A stretch of DNA of 57,710 bases, taken from positions 1-57,710 of the forward strand of contig CAMAUV010000028.1 in the NCBI GenBank assembly GCA_945861415.1, read 5' to 3'. Below are positions 26,994 through 36,594 of this stretch, in pieces; positions within the stretch are counted from its first letter, which is position 1, and each line of letters opens with the position of its first letter. The stretch is from Akkermansia muciniphila (GTDB taxonomy: Bacteria; Verrucomicrobiota; Verrucomicrobiia; Verrucomicrobiales; V1-33). Made by a program: the position numbers and the translations under genes. Below the pieces are notes generated by a model. It ran no database searches and was not told the DNA's origin. It saw only the letters and a list, made by a program, of their open reading frames with translations.

Positions 26994-27677
26994 ATGTCCG
27001 ACATCGCTGTCCTGCACCACGTATCCAAAAGCTATCAGGCCTCCCAGCATTCTCCCATACAGGAGGTGCTGAATGGCGTGGAACTGCGCATCTCTCCCGG
27101 CGAGACGCTCGCCATCACAGGACCCAGCGGGTGTGGCAAAAGCACCCTGCTCAACATCCTAGGGACTCTCGACCGTCCTGACAGCGGCTCTGTGACGCTT
27201 TTCGGCCAAGACGCGCTGGCACTTGATGAGCAAGGGCTCAGCCGGATGAGGGCGGATCGCATCGGTTTCATCTTCCAGTTCCACCATCTTCTGCCGCACC
27301 TGACCGCACTTGAGAATGTGTTGGTGCCCACCTTGGCCGGCAGTGTGAAAGTGGAACGCCTCGCCGCGACTGAGAGGGCCCGTAAGTTGCTGGATCGTGT
27401 GGGCCTCGGCGCGCACTTGGACAAAAAACCCGCCCAGCTTTCCGGCGGCGAACAGCAGCGCGTGGCCGTGGTGCGTGCGCTCATTCGGCAGCCGGGCCTC
27501 CTGCTAGCCGACGAACCCACCGGCGCACTCGACGCCGCCAGCGGCAAGGCTCTCATGGACCTGCTCCTCGAACTGAACACAGAACATGGCACAGCGCTCG
27601 TCATGATCACACACGATCCCAAACTCGCCGCGCTCATGCACCGTCCGCTGCGTGTGGAGGACGGGCGTCTGGTTTAG
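26994..27677 (+). CDS. lolD: LolD-like ABC transporter ATP-binding protein
   Basis: The product is 227 residues, a compact ABC ATPase of the LolD/MacB group. It has Walker [10 protein letters not shown] (from residue 43), Q-loop IFQFHHLLPHLTALENV, the signature LSGGEQQRVAVVRAL, Walker B LLLADEP followed by TGALD, and an H-loop THDPKLA. The IFQF-HHLLP sequence fits LolD, which with LolC/LolE extracts lipoproteins from the inner membrane. AAGGA lies about eight bases before the ATG. The oddity is context: no permease gene is adjacent, since the next gene is a long minus-strand gene, and upstream is a DUF1080 protein. It could serve a LolCE coded elsewhere or a related MacB-type exporter, so the symbol is a best guess. 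Confidence 0.85.
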   Translation: MSDIAVLHHVSKSYQASQHSPIQEVLNGVELRISPGETLAITGPSGCGKSTLLNILGTLDRPDSGSVTLFGQDALALDEQGLSRMRADRIGFIFQFHHLLPHLTALENVLVPTLAGSVKVERLAATERARKLLDRVGLGAHLDKKPAQLSGGEQQRVAVVRALIRQPGLLLADEPTGALDAASGKALMDLLLELNTEHGTALVMITHDPKLAALMHRPLRVEDGRLV

Positions 27678-27924
27678 GGCTGCCTGCTGCCTGCGGTGTG
27701 ACCACCGCATGTTATCGCTCTCCGATGGATTGAACCGCTTCAAAAAGCATCGCCGTCGCAGCGTGCCGGAGAGAGGACCACGAAGCTGCACTTCGCCCAA
27801 CCAGGGTGGCTAACTATAGCCAGACCTCCGCGGCAAAGTTCAACTTCGCGGTCGTTCATTGCCCGATATGCTTACCCTGCACCGAGTGCTGCCTATATCG
27901 TGGACCGGTCAAACCCTTCGCCAT

Positions 27925-30900
27925 TTACTTCCCCAATTCAAAGAGGTAGCGCAAGAGGTCCAGTCGCTGTGGCTCCGTCATCCATGAGGTGAGCCCGTCG
28001 GGCATGAGGGTGCCAGTGTCGTTCCGGTCCTTGATTCTGTCTTTTACCACCGTTTCCGAAGCCTCCACGCCCGGCGCTCGCAGCACGAGCGTCTTGTCAT
28101 CCTCGCTCACTTTGTAGCCACTCATTACCTTGCCGTCGTGTGTGGTGATGTTTGAAAGGAAGTAACCTTCTTTGATCTGCCGCCGCGGCCAGAGCAGCGA
28201 CTCGGCGATCAACTCCGGCGTCATCCCGCGGCCCAACGCGGTCAGGTTTGGGCCGGTGATGCCGCCCTCTTCGCCCACCTTGTGGCAGCCTAAACACGCC
28301 GACTGCGCGGCGCGAAAAGCTTCCTTCCCCCGCGCCGCATCGCCGCCCGTTTTGGCGTCAGCGATCAACTTCGCCACGAACTCCGCGCTGTAGTCCGGCA
28401 CCACGCTCGCATTCTCCGGCAGTTCTGCGGCCTTTTGCAGCACGGAAGCGAGGGCCGGTTCATTCCGCCCGGCGGTGGCGAGGGCTTTGAGCAAAGCGAG
28501 CGCCAACTCTGCCGGAGGAGCATTTTGCTTGAAGGCCTCTGCCAGCGGGGCTGGGGCCTCATTCACTTTCAGTGCGGTGGCCAGCAAGGCGCTGGCGTCT
28601 GCAACATTCAAGCCTGCGGAAATTTTCCGGGCGCTTATGGCCGCACCCCTTGCCGGATCAAGCTTCAGCAGTTCCGCCGCGGCGGCGACCGCGGTGGTGC
28701 TGCGGGGGTTTTCCGTCAGGGCCTCAAGTTGTGCGGTCGCTTCCTTCCCCTTCCATTCCGCCAGCACCCTGACGGCCTCAGCCGCAGCGATGTCATTACG
28801 GCTTTGCAGCAGTTCCAGCAGCTTCGCCGCATGATCCTGAAAACCCCACGCGAGAGCGAGACGGCAGAGCGCCACAGCGTGTCGATCGGGATTTCCGTCA
28901 CCGGCGTCTTGTTCCCATGCAGCGAGGTCAGCCGCTAAATCACCGGCTGGTTTGACCGCCCGCTTTTTTGCTGCTTCCACCAGCGCACTGGCGACAGGGA
29001 TGGTCATCGCTCCGGTTTTTACGGCTGTGGTGAGTTGCTCCGCATTGCCCGAACCGATGAGCAGCAGCCGCAAGCCCTGCAGCCTCTCCGCCGGTACTTT
29101 TCCACCCGCGATGATCTTTTGCAGCGCGCCCGAGGTGTCTGCCTGGCCATCGGTTTGCAGCAGGAATGCGAGATGTGCCACGTTGCCCTCAAACCTCATC
29201 CGGCCCACTTCCAGCGCCGGGTGCCAGACGGGTTTTGTGGCACGGATGGTGTTGGCCAGCGCGTAATCGATGAAGCGGTCGCGCGGGTGATCCAGCACGC
29301 CGAGCGCAATTTCCACCGCCTCTGATGACGTAAAGTAGGACGCGCCAATCACTGCCTCCAGCCGCACGCGAGGGCTGGAGTCGTTTGCGACATTGGCGAG
29401 GCGTTTGATAAAGTAATGCTCTTCGTCGGGCTGCTCTTCACTGGGAGCCGGAGTGCGTAGCGACCACAGCCGCACAGCGAAAGCTCTCAGCCGGGAGTCC
29501 TCATGGCTCAGGCATTTCAAAAGCAGCAACTCCGGAATATCCCCGCGCCCTGCGCCCACGGTCAGCAGCTCGTAAAGAAACTCCGGTTTCGCATCCGCGG
29601 CCTTCCATGCATCTTCCCGCACGCCCTCTTTAGAAACGAGCCGCCGCCGCGCCTGATCACGCACCCAGCGTTCCGGCGAGCGAAGTTGCTCCACCAGTTG
29701 CGCGGTGTCCATCTTCTCCAGTTCCGGGCGCTTGCTCAGCTCCCGGCCCTTCGCACTGACGCGCCAGATGCGGCCGTGGATTTTGTCACGGTTCGGGTCG
29801 CGGTAGCTGGCCTGATAGTGACCAATCACCGGATTGTACCAATCGCAAATATACAGTGCCCCATCCGGCCCGGTCTGCACGCCAAGCGGGCGGAAGGCAT
29901 TACTCGATGACTTGAGCAGCGGGCCGATGTCTTCGGTTTTGAAGCCGCTGCCGTCATCAACGAGTTTGTAAAGCAGCAACTGGTTTGCGAAATAAACCGG
30001 CTTGCAGAGCACGCCCTGCAAGTCCGGCGGCAGATGCGTGCTCTGTATATACTCCATGCACATCCCCTTAACCGGCGACACGGCGAGCGCGCCGATATTA
30101 TAATACGGCGGCGGATTCGGCCACGTGCCGAGGCCAGGCGTGGTGTAAAAGCCCGGCGTGTTGTCCGCTGCGCAGTGGAAGACCTGCCCCCAGTCGTCGA
30201 AGGTCACGCCCCAGCAGTTCGCTCCCGCCGCGGCATTGCCGAAGAACCCCTGCAGCCTCCAAGTGTGCGGATTGAACCGCCAAATCCCCGCGCGATCAAA
30301 GCGCACGATCCCGTGCGGCGTTTCGATGCGTGAGAAGATGTGCAGCCCCTGACTGAACCACAGGCAACCATCCGGCCCCCAGCGCAGGGAGTTGATCAAC
30401 TGGTGTGTATCGCCGGTGCCGAAACCGGAGAGGACCACTTCTCGGGAATCCGAAGCACCGTCGCCATTTGTGTCACGGAACAGCGCTAGTTGTGTGCTTT
30501 CGCATACATAGACGCCGCCGTTCGCCGCAAATTCGATTCCCATCGGCATCGTCAGTCCGTCGGCGAACTTGTGAAATTTGTCCGCCTTCCCGTCGCCGTT
30601 CGTGTCTTCGCAGACGAGAATGTAATCGCTGTGCGGCTCGCCGGGCACGAGTTGCGGATATGAAGGCGAGCATGCCGCCCACAGCCTGCCTTTGTGGTCC
30701 CACCGCATAGCCAATGGCTTCACTAAGCCGTCAGCTTCGCTGGCGAAGAGGTTCACATCGAAGCCGTCGCGGACTTTGAATGTCTGCTGCTCCTCCTCCG
30801 GCGGCTGAGGCTGAGGCTTCTCGGGCGTGGGGAACCGCCTAAGGTCCGGCACCGTTCCTCCCGAGGTGGCTGCGTGAATCTTTTCATCAGCATACCTCAG

Positions 30901-32406
30901 CAGTTCCTTGTAATGCTCGAGTTCTTTTGCTATTGGAGGATGTTCCCCGATGCCTTTCCCAAAAGGCTGCTCCGTGCGGTCGCTGTAAGCGAAAGCCCAA
31001 TTCATCGTTTTCCAGCAGTCATGCCAATGACGGTTCTTGGTTTTCGTAGCAGCGAGGATTGGGCTGTCGTTCGTCACTGTCTGGAGGGGCAGTCCTAGGG
31101 CGTTGGTCAGCATATGGCAGTAAGCGTAGCGAATCGCCTGATCTCCGATGTGAACGCCATTTACCGTTCGGGCATAGGGGTCTTCCGCTTCATTTGATTT
31201 CTCGAGTGCAGGCCAGTCCAGTGCGAGGGCTCCGCGTTGCTGCGCCAGTTTCTTCAAGATTCCGCCAAGTCGCAGCACTCGCTCATTCTTCGGCGTATTG
31301 TCCGGCAATCCTTTGATCGGGTCCGGCCACGGGTGGTTGTCGAACTCCATTGGAGTCATGACGACCAGCCGCGGCGTCACGGCTTTGAATTCATCCAGCA
31401 ACTTCGCCGCGGCCTTTTCGAAGGCGGCATCATCGCGTCTCTCGTCAAATGCTTCCATTTGGCCGAACCACAGAAAGACGCAGGTCGCGTTCACGGCGTC
31501 GAGCTGTTCCTTCCATGATCCGAAGTTCTGGTCGCGCCACTGTTCATAGACCGTATCGCTCTCCCATGCCATGCTCCGGAAGCGCGGCTTTTGCTCCTCT
31601 GCCGCCAGCGCCAGCGATGTCTCGAACCATCCATGCTCCACGAGACGAACCATATTCGTCCCGCCGGTAAAAACAATGACCTCGCCGGGGCGAATCTCGA
31701 ATTTCCCGTCCTTGAACGGCTCCCGCGGCGGGGCGGGCAGCGGGTCGGCGAAGCGGACGGTGGGGCCTTTGGGTTCCACAGCGGGTTTCTTTTCGCCGAG
31801 TTCCTCAATGACGACGTCCTTGTACCACACCTGGGACTTGGCATCGCCGTGGATTTGGACGGCGATGACGCCGGTGCGCGGGATTGTCGCGTCCGGCTCG
31901 GTGTAGTCCACCGTTTGCACGCCGTTGAGCCAAAGCTGGATGCGCGGGCCTTCGGCGCGGATGCGGTAGATGTTCCATTCGCCGAGCGGTTTCTTCGCCT
32001 TCTCCAGCACGTCCTTCGGGGGCTGGGCGAGCATTTTGTTTCTACGGCTCTCGTCGTACAAGGCCCCGTCGTAACCCGCGCCGAGGTCGGCCTGGTAGCC
32101 GGAGACTTCGTGGTGGTTCGGGATGCGCTTCGTGCGGAACTGCACGCCGCCGTTCACGAATCCCTCGGTGCCAATGAGCTTCCACTTCAGCGTGAGGTCG
32201 AAGTCGCCGAACTCCTTTTTCGTGCAGAGGAATTCATTGCGTGGCTGGTTCTTGTCCACGCTGCCGGCGGTGAAGGCGCCCTCCTCGATGCGCCATGTCG
32301 CTTTAGTGTCGCCTTCCCAGCCGTTGATCGAGCCGTCAGTAAGGGAATATGCCCCGTCAGCCAGAGCCGGCAGCGAGAGTGAGAGGAACAGAAAGAGCAG
32401 GCGCAT
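27925..32406 (-). CDS. Large exported multidomain protein: DUF1080, SGNH hydrolase-like, PVC haem-binding propeller, HEAT repeats, cytochrome c
   Basis: The product is 1493 residues with a signal peptide (MRLLFLFLSLSLPALA). Domains in order: DUF1080 jelly roll (about 20-205, with GYQADLGAGYDGALYDE); an SGNH/GDSL-like region (about 225-470, with EVIVFTGGTNMVRLVEHGWF and WFGQMEAFDE, a late VNGVHIGDQAIRYAY); the PVC-type haem-binding/dehydrogenase propeller (about 545-930, with KVRDGFDVNLFASEADGLVK, VCEDTNGDGKADKFHKFADG, GPDGCLWFSQGLHIFSR); HEAT-like repeats (about 930-1330); and a C-terminal cytochrome c with C-L-G-C-H at 1371-1375 and a distal Met (GTLMPDG). Such fusions are typical of Planctomycetes and Verrucomicrobia and are thought to oxidise sugars in the periplasm; this is family knowledge, not shown here. 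It stands alone on the minus strand. Confidence 0.93.
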   Translation of the reverse strand: MRLLFLFLSLSLPALADGAYSLTDGSINGWEGDTKATWRIEEGAFTAGSVDKNQPRNEFLCTKKEFGDFDLTLKWKLIGTEGFVNGGVQFRTKRIPNHHEVSGYQADLGAGYDGALYDESRRNKMLAQPPKDVLEKAKKPLGEWNIYRIRAEGPRIQLWLNGVQTVDYTEPDATIPRTGVIAVQIHGDAKSQVWYKDVVIEELGEKKPAVEPKGPTVRFADPLPAPPREPFKDGKFEIRPGEVIVFTGGTNMVRLVEHGWFETSLALAAEEQKPRFRSMAWESDTVYEQWRDQNFGSWKEQLDAVNATCVFLWFGQMEAFDERRDDAAFEKAAAKLLDEFKAVTPRLVVMTPMEFDNHPWPDPIKGLPDNTPKNERVLRLGGILKKLAQQRGALALDWPALEKSNEAEDPYARTVNGVHIGDQAIRYAYCHMLTNALGLPLQTVTNDSPILAATKTKNRHWHDCWKTMNWAFAYSDRTEQPFGKGIGEHPPIAKELEHYKELLRYADEKIHAATSGGTVPDLRRFPTPEKPQPQPPEEEQQTFKVRDGFDVNLFASEADGLVKPLAMRWDHKGRLWAACSPSYPQLVPGEPHSDYILVCEDTNGDGKADKFHKFADGLTMPMGIEFAANGGVYVCESTQLALFRDTNGDGASDSREVVLSGFGTGDTHQLINSLRWGPDGCLWFSQGLHIFSRIETPHGIVRFDRAGIWRFNPHTWRLQGFFGNAAAGANCWGVTFDDWGQVFHCAADNTPGFYTTPGLGTWPNPPPYYNIGALAVSPVKGMCMEYIQSTHLPPDLQGVLCKPVYFANQLLLYKLVDDGSGFKTEDIGPLLKSSSNAFRPLGVQTGPDGALYICDWYNPVIGHYQASYRDPNRDKIHGRIWRVSAKGRELSKRPELEKMDTAQLVEQLRSPERWVRDQARRRLVSKEGVREDAWKAADAKPEFLYELLTVGAGRGDIPELLLLKCLSHEDSRLRAFAVRLWSLRTPAPSEEQPDEEHYFIKRLANVANDSSPRVRLEAVIGASYFTSSEAVEIALGVLDHPRDRFIDYALANTIRATKPVWHPALEVGRMRFEGNVAHLAFLLQTDGQADTSGALQKIIAGGKVPAERLQGLRLLLIGSGNAEQLTTAVKTGAMTIPVASALVEAAKKRAVKPAGDLAADLAAWEQDAGDGNPDRHAVALCRLALAWGFQDHAAKLLELLQSRNDIAAAEAVRVLAEWKGKEATAQLEALTENPRSTTAVAAAAELLKLDPARGAAISARKISAGLNVADASALLATALKVNEAPAPLAEAFKQNAPPAELALALLKALATAGRNEPALASVLQKAAELPENASVVPDYSAEFVAKLIADAKTGGDAARGKEAFRAAQSACLGCHKVGEEGGITGPNLTALGRGMTPELIAESLLWPRRQIKEGYFLSNITTHDGKVMSGYKVSEDDKTLVLRAPGVEASETVVKDRIKDRNDTGTLMPDGLTSWMTEPQRLDLLRYLFELGK

Positions 32407-32514
32407 GATTTTGGAGTATCACTATACCACGGCGCGCTGTCTTCCCTCATTTCCCCGTCTTCGCGGAGGTAAGAGAAGTGTCCCGCCTCTGCTACAGGAT
32501 GAGCGGTCAAGCCC

Positions 32515-34563
32515 TTACTTTACCGACAGCCACTGAACAGCATCGATAATGACGTGGCCGTCGGTGTCGGTGTTGGAAATTTCAACGGTATCAGCATTCT
32601 CGAAGGTACCGAGAGAGAGCCACAAGCCCTCTATGGGCGGCTTTTCACGCTGGTTCACGGTGATGGTTTTTCCTCCGGCTGTGACTGGCACCTTTGTCGC
32701 CCTATTGGGAAGGGCAGTGTAAGCGATGCGAATCTCGTATTTTCCGGGTGCAGGGAGTTTGGTGCGGAATACGGCGCGCTGCGATCCTTTGCCGGAGTCG
32801 CCATCATGTGAGTAGCCACTTTCGACATAAGGCGACGACGCGGTGCTGTCGTAATCGAATCCGTTACGTTCGGCTTCCTCGTCATCGACAACGATTCCGG
32901 GTAGGGCCACTTTTTTGAGCGCGCTCTTATGCTCTGGTAGGACAGGGGACTCAAAGTCGAGGGTCTGTTTGTCGGCTTCCAGCCTTGCTTTGAGTTTTCC
33001 GTAGTCCAGACCCTGAAGGCTCACCTTGTCATCTATGGCTAGGGACGCGGCGGTTGCCGCGCTCTGGCCGGTGACCATGAAAACGGGCTCCATGCGGATA
33101 CTTCCATAGGCGATGTGGGAAGCGCTGAGGCAGACGGGCACTAGGAGGTTTGTGCATTCCTCTGCTCTTGGAATGATACTGAGATAACTGATAGGGTAGG
33201 GCCTAGATTTGACCTGCACATCGCCTTCGTTTAGCACGCGGCCTTCTTTGTTCAGATACCGCTGCACGTTGTGCGAGTCCATGTTATAGGCACCCATGCC
33301 TATGCTGTCGGGCACTATTTCTTTGCGCAGGCAGTTCTTTTCAGACATGACGTAGGCGCCGATCATGCGGCGAGACTCGCGCACATAGAGTTGGCGTGGC
33401 CAGTTGCTGTTGTCCGTGAACTCATCCTTTGCGAGTCCAAGGGATTGAAACTCCGTCTGCAGTTTCTCCGGCACACGCGGGCTATTTGCCAGAGTCCACA
33501 TAAGTCCCATTTGGTAGTCCACATGCTCCTGCCAGATTTTGGCACGGGTAGCATAATCCGCTTTCGGGTAGTCGCAGTTCATCCCGATGTTGTCAGTGCT
33601 GAAGGCGAAGTTGTTATTTGTATCCGTTTTGCGATTGGGCATGAAGACCGGATTCCATGGGGTGCGGTGATCACCGGCTTCAAAATTTCTTAGCAGGAGT
33701 TCGTAGCGCATTGGATCGTAGTTGGCTGGCTTTGGCCATGGCAGGCGGTTCTCAGGGGCATCAGTGGTGCACATGCGAAAATTGTAAGCCTGCACACGTT
33801 TATCGCCTTCGCCGTCTCTTCTAGGGACCTCTTTTTGAATGCCCGGCAGCAGTCCGCTTGAGGCATCACCGGGTTTTACGTAGGGATCAGGCCGGTGGGT
33901 GAACTGATGCTTGGTCGCGTTGGTTGTCTGAATCCCGTTGAGGGTCTCTCCATATACGGAGTTTGCCTCCCGGCCTACATGGTAACTTACAGCGGCTTTT
34001 GCCATGAGATCACCTTCGTATGTGGCGTCGATGAACATTCGGCCGGTGAACGTGCGCCCGCTCTCCATGCGAATAGAGGTGATGCGTGAACCCTCTTTTT
34101 TGACATCTGCCTTGAGATCTAGGCGTTCTCCAAAGACTAGGGTGATTTTCGTGTCCCTGATCATGTCGTCGTAGACCTTTGTGGCAACGTGCGGTTCGAA
34201 GGTCCACATTGCTTTTTCGTCGTTCGCGTTCTGATGGGTTTTGCCTGCAAAGTACCTCTCCCGGGTGCCATGCTTCCACCATGCTGGGTCAGCATAGTGT
34301 TGCCAGATGCGCTGGTAAAATTCACGCGATATTCCGCCGATGCAGCGCTTATTGCCGATATCGGTGGCCCCCAGTCCGCCGGTGGTGAGGCCGCCGGCGA
34401 ACTTGGTTGGCTCGACCACGACCACGCTCTTGCCCATGCGTGCGGCTTGAATCCCTGCCGCAATGCCACCGGAAGTGCCTCCGTAGACAACGATATCGAA
34501 ATCATTTGCGGAAAGGCAGAATTGCGGAGTGATGACAAGAAGAACGAGTCGAGAGTAACGCAT
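32515..34563 (-). CDS. Secreted FAD-dependent oxidoreductase with a golvesin/xanthan-lyase-type C-terminal domain
   Basis: The product is 682 residues from ATG 34563 (MRYSRLVLLVITPQFCLSAN), a signal peptide. Residues 22-55 hold the FAD-binding Rossmann motif (DIVVYGGTSGGIAAGIQAAR, then VVVVEP), followed by the family's GGLTTGGLGATDIGN and ISREFYQRIW. FIDATYEGDLMAKA and GYPISYLSIIPR-like segments mark the FAD_oxidored family. The last 130 residues form a jelly-roll module of the golvesin/xanthan lyase type (GKYEIRIAYTALPNRATKVP, FENADTVEISNTDTDGHVII). Substrates are unknown; the gene set suggests polysaccharide-derived sugars. It lies 109 bp upstream of the 1493-residue protein in the same direction, so they may be cotranscribed. 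Confidence 0.92.
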   Translation of the reverse strand: MRYSRLVLLVITPQFCLSANDFDIVVYGGTSGGIAAGIQAARMGKSVVVVEPTKFAGGLTTGGLGATDIGNKRCIGGISREFYQRIWQHYADPAWWKHGTRERYFAGKTHQNANDEKAMWTFEPHVATKVYDDMIRDTKITLVFGERLDLKADVKKEGSRITSIRMESGRTFTGRMFIDATYEGDLMAKAAVSYHVGREANSVYGETLNGIQTTNATKHQFTHRPDPYVKPGDASSGLLPGIQKEVPRRDGEGDKRVQAYNFRMCTTDAPENRLPWPKPANYDPMRYELLLRNFEAGDHRTPWNPVFMPNRKTDTNNNFAFSTDNIGMNCDYPKADYATRAKIWQEHVDYQMGLMWTLANSPRVPEKLQTEFQSLGLAKDEFTDNSNWPRQLYVRESRRMIGAYVMSEKNCLRKEIVPDSIGMGAYNMDSHNVQRYLNKEGRVLNEGDVQVKSRPYPISYLSIIPRAEECTNLLVPVCLSASHIAYGSIRMEPVFMVTGQSAATAASLAIDDKVSLQGLDYGKLKARLEADKQTLDFESPVLPEHKSALKKVALPGIVVDDEEAERNGFDYDSTASSPYVESGYSHDGDSGKGSQRAVFRTKLPAPGKYEIRIAYTALPNRATKVPVTAGGKTITVNQREKPPIEGLWLSLGTFENADTVEISNTDTDGHVIIDAVQWLSVK

Positions 34564-34713
34564 CGTCCGGATAGTTTTGTCGGAGTTGTCTCCCGGCAAG
34601 TGCAACGATCGGGCGCCCCCCCCCTCCAGATGCGGCGAGTTCCGGGGGCGGTCGGCAGTTACGCTGGCCTTCACCTGCCCACCTCCTGCACTGTTGCAGT
34701 TGGGCTACGCAAC

Positions 34714-35877
34714 ATGAAGGTGGACGAAGTTATCCCCCAGCGCGCCATGCATTCCCGAGTTGTCCAAATCTGCCGTGACCTTGTGTCCACCCCCAGTGTG
34801 AACCCCGAAGGTGATCCCGGAACGGACAAAACTGGCGAGCTTGCGTGCGCGGAATACGCCGCCGACTTTTGCCGTCACCTGGGAGCGGAGGTCGTGCTGG
34901 AGGAAGTTCTGCCGGGCAGGCCTAACATTATTGCCCGGTTTCTATCCGATGCGCCGGGAAAGCCGCGCGTGCTGCTCGGTCCGCACACTGATACGGTTAG
35001 TGTGGGTGGCATGACCATTGAGCCTTTTGGCGCGGAAGTCCGCGATGGCCGCATTTATGGCCGCGGCGCTTGTGATACCAAGGGAACCATGGCGGCTATG
35101 CTGGCTGCGCTGGAGGAACTGGGGTCGAGCGTGAGCGGGCTTGGCGCGGAGATCACGTTTGCTGGATTCATGGGAGAAGAGACCGGCCAGTGGGGATCAA
35201 GGCATTTTGCCAAGCATCACCCGGGGTATGCCTTCGGACTCGTCGGGGAGCCAACGGGCTGTGCTGTAGTTCACACGCACAAGGGATCGTGGTGGCCGCG
35301 CCTTAGCACCTCCGGCGTGGCGGTCCATGGCAGTCAACCGGAGCGGGGAGAGAACGCGATTTTGAAAATGCTGCCGGTGCTGGGCGCTTTGGATGGTCCC
35401 TTCCGGCGACTGCTCGCGTCACCCGAATTTCGCCATCCGGTGCTCGGCGACAGTACTCTCAATATCGGCGTAATCCGCGGAGGCACGCGCACCAACATTG
35501 TGCCGGATGCCTGCACTGTGAATCTCGATATCCGATTCACCCCGGCCATTTATAAGGAGGGACTGGACGGCATGCTGGCCGGATTCCTAGATGATCAGGG
35601 ATTCGGCGGCAGCGTCAAACTGCACCACGACCGCATCTGCGCTCCGTTGGACACGCCGGCGGACAATCCATTCGTGCTAAAAGCCGCGGCCGCCGGACAC
35701 GGTCTCACTGGAGCCACATGGTTTTGCGATGCTCTCTGCTTGGCGGAAGCAGGCATCCCCAGCGTCGCCGCTGGCCCGGGCGATATCGCGCAGGCACATA
35801 CCATAGACGAGTGGGTAAGTATCGCAGCATTGGACGAGGGTGTGGCATTTTATCGGCGGTTTTTGGAGAGTCTTTAA
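34714..35877 (+). CDS. M20-family metallopeptidase (ArgE/DapE-like deacylase)
   Basis: The product is 387 residues from ATG 34714; a second ATG at 34747 (MHSRVVQICRDLVSTPSVNP) is equally possible. It has the binuclear zinc-site motifs in order: LLGPHTDTV with the first His-Asp, GRGACDTKG with the bridging Asp, GEETGQWGS with the catalytic Glu pair, GEPTGC, and a C-terminal AQAHTIDEW with the last His. The central dimerisation lid is visible as TSGVAVHGSQPERGENAILK. The family removes N-acyl groups from amino acids or short peptides (acetylornithine, succinyl-diaminopimelate, glutamate carboxypeptidase types); which one cannot be told from sequence alone. There is no signal peptide. The open frame extends far upstream antisense to the FAD oxidoreductase gene and is not coding there. 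Confidence 0.92.
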   Translation: MKVDEVIPQRAMHSRVVQICRDLVSTPSVNPEGDPGTDKTGELACAEYAADFCRHLGAEVVLEEVLPGRPNIIARFLSDAPGKPRVLLGPHTDTVSVGGMTIEPFGAEVRDGRIYGRGACDTKGTMAAMLAALEELGSSVSGLGAEITFAGFMGEETGQWGSRHFAKHHPGYAFGLVGEPTGCAVVHTHKGSWWPRLSTSGVAVHGSQPERGENAILKMLPVLGALDGPFRRLLASPEFRHPVLGDSTLNIGVIRGGTRTNIVPDACTVNLDIRFTPAIYKEGLDGMLAGFLDDQGFGGSVKLHHDRICAPLDTPADNPFVLKAAAAGHGLTGATWFCDALCLAEAGIPSVAAGPGDIAQAHTIDEWVSIAALDEGVAFYRRFLESL

Positions 35878-35993
35878 CGAGTTCCTCTGGTTGGCTGGAT
35901 TGATTTATAGAGCATTTACAGACAAACTCTGATTAGGAAGTCGGTCGTGCAGTGTTAAAGTAATAGCTTGCCAGCACTACGTTCAAGCCTGCC

Positions 35994-36575
35994 ATGCTCC
36001 TGTTACTGCTGACCCTAGTCAGTTGTCTCAAAGCCGAGCCAATCACGGCGATCCCCCTTTCAAGGGTCGTCCCCCGGAGGAGATCATGCTGATTTCCCGG
36101 GCCGCTGGCTGCCGGTTGAGTCAAAAACCGTAATCACCCACAGGTTACCGATATGGTCCGCGGCTACCGCGAATCGCGCCGCCGCCCGGCAGTTGGCTCC
36201 CACACAAGTCATGGTCCACGGTGCCATTTGCCTGCACGTCCCGGAGAATGTGACAGGCTAGATGAGTCTGGCGTGCGTGGAAAAAGTTCTCGCGGGCATT
36301 GTGGCCTCAGGCGACTCCTTATGGCTCACGCTGGTCGAACTCCACGTGCAGGCCCGGGAAAAAGCAAGGCCCAAGGCGGAGTCTGTATCATGGAAAGAGC
36401 AGGCTTGGAAGCTGGAAATTCCCTTTGTGGGAAAGCTCGCCTACGTCATCCGCGGAGCCTCACGGCGGCTCGCCCGTTGGGCGTCCACCGCCCTAGAGGG
36501 AGCAGTTTCCGTGGCATCCCTCGTGTTTGACATCCCCGCGGGCTGTGCTTATCGCCCTTTGACGCCTTCAACCCG
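35994..36575 (+). pseudogene. Decayed secreted-protein gene upstream of fabF
   Basis: The frame opens at ATG 35994 with MLLLLLTLVSCLKAEPITAI, a signal peptide. A frame change near 36055 leads into a second frame that reads ESKTVITHRLPIWSAATANR, APTQVMVHGAICLHVPEN and then meets TAG at 36259-36261. The same frame resumes at once with MSLACVEKVLAGIVASGDSL, WLTLVELHVQ and WKLEIPFVGKLAYVIRGASR before losing character near 36575. One net base change and one stop are thus needed to restore a protein of about 190 residues. I do not recognise the family. The fabF ATG follows at 36595, so the region may also contain the fabF promoter. Confidence 0.45.
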
Positions 36576-36594
36576 GGCGCCCCTCCATTATCTC

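Noticed and set aside
34189..34713. Upstream 175 codons of the M20 peptidase frame
   Set aside because: This part is antisense to the FAD oxidoreductase; peptidase homology starts only at about 34714-34747.
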